Below are positions 52,301 through 58,300 of a stretch of DNA of 64,000 nt, piece by piece (the first letter of the stretch is position 1; the number at the start of each line of letters is the position of its first letter). A program made the position numbers and the translations under genes. A model generated the notes under the pieces. The model did not search any database, was not told the DNA's origin, and saw only the letters and a program-made list of their open reading frames with translations. Source of the stretch: Gerris lacustris. Taxonomy: Eukaryota; Arthropoda; Insecta; Hemiptera; Gerridae. The DNA lies in NCBI GenBank assembly GCA_951217055.1, contig OX578276.1, forward strand, positions 155,757,223 through 155,821,222. Direction: 5' to 3'.

Positions 52301-55300
52301 ATGATCAAGTATCCGGACAAGGACAGCGCTAGGTTGGCTCTCTACCCAAGCCTCGACTATAAGGGACTCTACAACGCTCTTCAAGATCTAGTGGATGTGG
52401 CCGCCTTTCTACAGAACGGTCGTCAGGGTAATCACAGTTTAGATTAGCATGTCTTAGAACCTAGATTCTTACACCCTTAACATGGAAGTTCCCATAGCTA
52501 AGTATACAAGTCTATTTCTTAGACAATTTTGTGTAATTCCTTTACCAATATAATCAAAGATTTGATTCCTCACAACTCTATATCAACTCCAAGTGAGCAA
52601 CTCCCCCATTAGACAGAGCATGTCTATACCTTGAGTCCATGTGAATACATGGGAATTATCTCGAACTCAAAGCTGTGATGGTTCCTGACTGGAATCCAAA
52701 TCACATCGTCCCTGATCCACAATCTTTTAAGTGGGGCAAAAAACTGAGATCATTTACCATCAAGATCATATCATCTGGGGACAGTTCGAATCCAAGAGAT
52801 GTAAGACAAGTTTCCACTGATAATCATGAATGAATGTGTGCAATGGTCCGGCCTATTCTTTTCTGTATTATATAGTACAAGTACCATGTTTACTCAATGG
52901 AAGAAAGTGGAAAAAATCGGTCCGATAAATCGTACAGTACAACATTTTTTCATATATTATGTTCTCTTTATATGTACCTACTGCATATAATGAGAAAGTA
53001 AAAATGATTAGAGGATTGTCTCTAACGTGAAGGAAAATTTTGTTTCTAGAGGAAAACTTTTTGGACTTCCTCGACATCGCCAGGTAATTGAGGATCGTAT
53101 AAATTAACTAAATTTAGACTAAAAAATAACCTTATAGTCCAGGAGATAGCGCGCAAAAAAGTGTCTGACTAACATCAAGCTAGAATTTAGTATACAAGTT
53201 AATCTTTTAGTGACTTTTAAGAATATGTGGTCGGCTAGATTCGTCCGCGGGACATAGCTTGGCAATAGACATTTCAAAAAACCAATGGCCATGTCCCGCC
53301 AATTATGGTGGACAGTATGATTTTCATGATCCTGAGTACAGAATTAGTTAGTAGACCAAAAATCAAGTCGATGTTATTTTGACACTTTATAGGTTAGTTA
53401 TTCAAATATTACTAAAAATCAACGTGGTCACCTGTCAAGGGACAAACTAACATCAACTTGATATTCGGTCTACTAACTAATTCTGTAATCAGGATCATGA
53501 AACTCACATTGTCCACCATAATGGGAGAGACATGGCCGCTCTCCACCGGTTTGTTTTTTTCAAACGCCTATTGCCAAGCTATGTCCCGCAGACGAACTTA
53601 GCCGACCATATATTCTTTAAAGGCGCTAAAAGATTGAATTGTATACAAAATTCTAGCTTGATGTTAGTCAGACACTTTTTTGCACGCTATCTCCTCGACT
53701 ATTAGAACATTGATGGAAATAGACTTGTAAGACCAAAAAAGTATATTTTTTTGTGGAAAGGAAAGTTTTTGTCTGTCTAATGGCCAACGAGAACTTCTTA
53801 AGGTACTCGCAAATTTTGAGGAAATCTGTCTTGTCCTCTTTGTTTCAGTGTATTTTACAGTAATTTTTACTTACTAATTTAAAAAGCTGTGTTTTTACAT
53901 TATTATGTTGGTAGCGTTTGGTGAGGCACTACTTCAGTGTTTAGGTTGCCTGATGCCATTTCTTGACCACGATATGATTGACACGCTGCCCTATCTAACG
54001 GCCTCTACCATCTCTGTACTTCCTCGTGCCATTCATCAGGAAGTCATTCATTCACTTCGCTTCTACATTCTTCCATTCACCATAAGTAAATAGCTTGTTT
54101 TTATTCATTCATAAAAATCTTACTTTGTTACTAAGTTTTTGCGATCTGTTAGAGAACTGAGTATGACCTATTACTGTGTTAGTAGTTGTAGTAAGGTGCT
54201 TGTACTAGCAATTAGGTCATTTTTTAGGAACATATTACTAGCCCCGTGTTATAGAGTTGCAGCCACTTCACATTTAATACCTCTGTACTGTACATGGTAC
54301 CGCCGACGCAACTATGATGTGATCTTAAGTGAGCCATATAAATCAGAGCATCACGGCGAGGGACAGTGGCTTAGCTAGACCATTGGGGGCCCCCCGCAAG
54401 AAATTTTTGGGGGCCCCTCGCCAAAGAAAATCGAAAAAAAACTCCTGCGTTCAGGATTGGGGGCCCCCCTCGACGTTGGTACAAGGATAGTAATTCAATT
54501 AGTTCTATGGATTTGGGGCCCCCTGGAACTGGGGGCCCCCACTCGAGCCCATAGTTACGCCACTGGCGAGGAATCAAAACCACGACCTCGTACCGCTTTG
54601 ATTCGGTGAAGGCCAAGCAGACGTGGTTAGTAATTTAATGCACACGGCCACGCCAGCTCTCTCTAATTACTGGGTTAAACTCGTTTGTAATTAGCATATG
54701 CTCTTAGTGTTTGATAAGCAACTATGATTCAACAGAGACGTTTAGTCTTTGAGATAATCTACAGTTAATTTCTATTCAATCACGCACTTAAAGCCTCCGA
54801 CCATTTTTCTAACAGCTGATTTCTACGTTGACAAACTTGATCCATTTCAGTGCCGGAATCTGTGGGGGGAGGGGGAGGCCCTAGGCAGTAGAAATCTCGG
54901 GCCCTCTAGTAAACTAACATCTAATATGTTTATAGCCTTACAATTAAATAAAAGAGCTCATTGATAAGAACAATGCAGTGTACGAAATGCAGAAGAAAAT
55001 AAATGTTGATAATCATAAAAGAACCACAGTGATAAATCATATCACAGCATATTAAAAATGCCTAAAAAACTAGTTTATATAAATATTTCATATGACCTGC
55101 ACTGCACAATCACTGATAGTCTAGGAGATAGCGTGCAAAAAAGTGTCTGACTAACATCAAGCTAGAATTTTGTATACAAGTAAATGTTTTGGTGCCTATT
55201 AAGAATATGTTTGGTCTACTAAGTTCGTCTGCGGGACATAGCTTGCGGCAATAGGCATTTGAAATAAAAAAAAACCGGTGGAGAGCGGCCATGTCCCTCC

Positions 55301-58300
55301 GTTTTTGGTGGGCAATGTGATTTTCATGATCCTGAGTACGAAATTAGTTAGTAGACCCAGAATCAAGTTGATGTTAGTTCGTCACTTAATAGGTTAGTTA
55401 GTCAAATATTACTCCAAATCAAAGAGGTCTCCTATTAAGTGACAAACTACCATCAACTTGATTTTTGGTCTACTAACTAAGTTCGTACTCAGGATCATGA
55501 AAATCGCATTGTCCACCAAAAAGGGCGGGACATGGCCGCTCTCCACCGATTTGTTTTTTTTCAAATGCCTATTGCCAAACTATGTCCCGCAGATGAACTT
55601 AGCCGACCACATTTTCTTAAAAAGGCACTAAAACATTACACACAAAATTCTAGCTTGATGTTAGTCAGACACTTTTTTGCACGCTATCTCCTGGACTATG
55701 GACAAGGTGAAGATGGATAAGAAAACATTTTAAAAAAAAATCGGGTACGGGAACTCGGAACTTTTCCTCACTTCGGAGGCCTTGATAACAAAAATTTGAT
55801 ATGTGAAAAAAAAAAAAAGAAAAGATAACTCCTACATAGGAATATGGCATGTCTGCTAAACTGCTAAGTACGTATTTCACTGTCTTATTTTTATGATTAT
55901 ACAATGCAAATAAAAATAATAATTAAAAAAATGCATTTTTACGTACAATTACTAACTCTATCAAGACCTACTCTTCAAGACTTTGGGACCTGAATGTACT
56001 AAATTGGCCGAAGTGGCGTACTCTCCCTAGTTGACAATCCGGCACTGATGAGTTTGGTGCTAAATTAACAGAGTAATATTTAAATGGCCACCAATCAACA
56101 TTGTGATAATGTTGATCCTTTGTTATTTCCAACTACATAATATTATTATCTATGTTTATGTTCATAAAAAAAAATTAAATTATAACTAGGCATCGCGTGG
56201 CTCTATCATTGAAGCGAGCGTATTGCAATAAAATACTGAATATTGAAATTTGTTAATCATGATGAATGTCATAGTTGGAGATAAGTGGAAGATCGTAGTG
56301 TGGAGTAGAGTGGGGGTACTCGGTACAAAGCTTTACTTCCTAAACAAACCTACACACAACACGACTACAAGAATCATAACCACCCACAATAGCTTTTAAA
56401 CTATTAATATAAATGTATCACTTCATTACTCAAATACTACTGCTTGTATTAAGTTGAAATTTTACATACTTGTTTCAATTGTACTTTAGACGATGTACAT
56501 AAAGTTTTATTAAAATCGTTACGTTAGAACGTAAGATATCGGTAAAATGGTTGTTTTCTCTATTTTAAACGTTTAGGTCCGCTTAAATAGTTTTAGCGAT
56601 CTTAATTAATTCATAGCATGTCGTTGTTGGTTTTACTAAAAAATGTTATTTGAAACAAATGTTCGTTTCATCAAATAGGTGATGATAGAATTTTTTCCCG
56701 TCCTGAAATTCCAATTTTAAATTTGAAGCTCACGTTTACGCGAGCATTGCGCGCGAACTCTTGGACGGATCATGCTGTCCAACGAACTTAGCCTGGGTAT
56801 TAGTAAAAGAAAGATGTATACCAAATTTCAACTTAATCGGTCAATTTTTACTCAAGTTATCGTCGGACACGTAAATGTTACACACAGACAGACAGACAGA
56901 CAAGATGCATATTTCGTTGAATGTAAGAAGCTCGCTTACGACCTCTTAGGGAGGGATCTTCAGTAAACAGATATAAATTTACTATTGTAATTATAAAGGT
57001 ACAAAGTAAAGCCTGGTACAGTCTGCCGAACCGAACAGAGGAAACGAGCAAAGCATTGGTATCTGCGCATGTCCAGTGTTAAGTGCGCCTGCGCATCTGA
57101 AACTGGACATGCGCATCTGAGACTACCAATGCTCTGATCGTTTCCTCTGTTCGGTTCGGCAGTCTGGGCGAGACTTTAAAATGAAAATATTTAGTTTATT
57201 ATAATCAAATTTATATAGAATTGTTTGTTTGATAGGAAATAATGTAATATTAATAACTTTTTTTTTTTTGTTAATGACAGCCCGATGTCTATCTGAAGGA
57301 AAGGAGAGTTATGCCTCCCAGTCAGTTCCAGCTGTTCTCATGTTGATATTCCAATATTCCCGAGAGATAAGTAAGTTCTTAACTAAGACCAAAAAATCTT
57401 AGTTTTTTTTTTTACAATGTTCTCCACATTTATTTTGACAGATTTTATAAAACAAATTAGATCTGTATGCAAAATAATCTTAGAATAATACTATATATAG
57501 AAGGAGCAAAGAATCGGAATCCTAAGCAATTACTGATAAGAGACTGAAGCCAACTTTTGCCGAGAGGTTGTGTCCTTAAGACCAGGCTGCCAACGTAACA
57601 ACACTCATTTTTTTCATTTAAACAGGAGAAGGTTGGCCATGCTTTAGTAACTATTCAAAGCCCGCTCACAAACATCAAGAAGAAAAACCCTGCCATTGGT
57701 TATTGTTTACGTTTCACTCTGACATCATTTTTTACAACTCGCCCAGCATGATATAATAAACATTATTTTTAGCATATTTCAAGCTAAAATAAGATAAAAC
57801 ACAAAAAAAATATTACAATAAACTAAACTGACTATCAATAATTATAATTTAATAAAAAATTAAATTAAAAAACCGAAGGCAAATAATTTTAGAGTTATGA
57901 CGTCACAAATTACAAAAATGAATTTTTAGAACGCGGATTAAGGGACACAACCAAAGTTGGCTTCAGCTTCAATGTTATCAGTGATCCTCCTTCTATATAT
58001 AGTATTATTCTAAGAAAATAATATAACACAGTATATAAAAATCTGTACAGTACAACTCGTACTAAATTCGTAATGAAAATAACTTCCACGGCGAAGAATC
58101 GAACCCAACCTCTTAACCTTTGCGATTAAATTTATTTTTTTTTTTTTTCTTTTGGGTTTTAGTCCCGATCAACTGCCAGGGTTATTACAGGACGGGGGTT
58201 ATCCGGCCACTTACTCATCTAATCGATGAGATCATTAGTGTGAAACATGTCTTACCCCGCTGGGATTCGAACTCACAGCCGGGGTTTAGACCTTGGTTTC

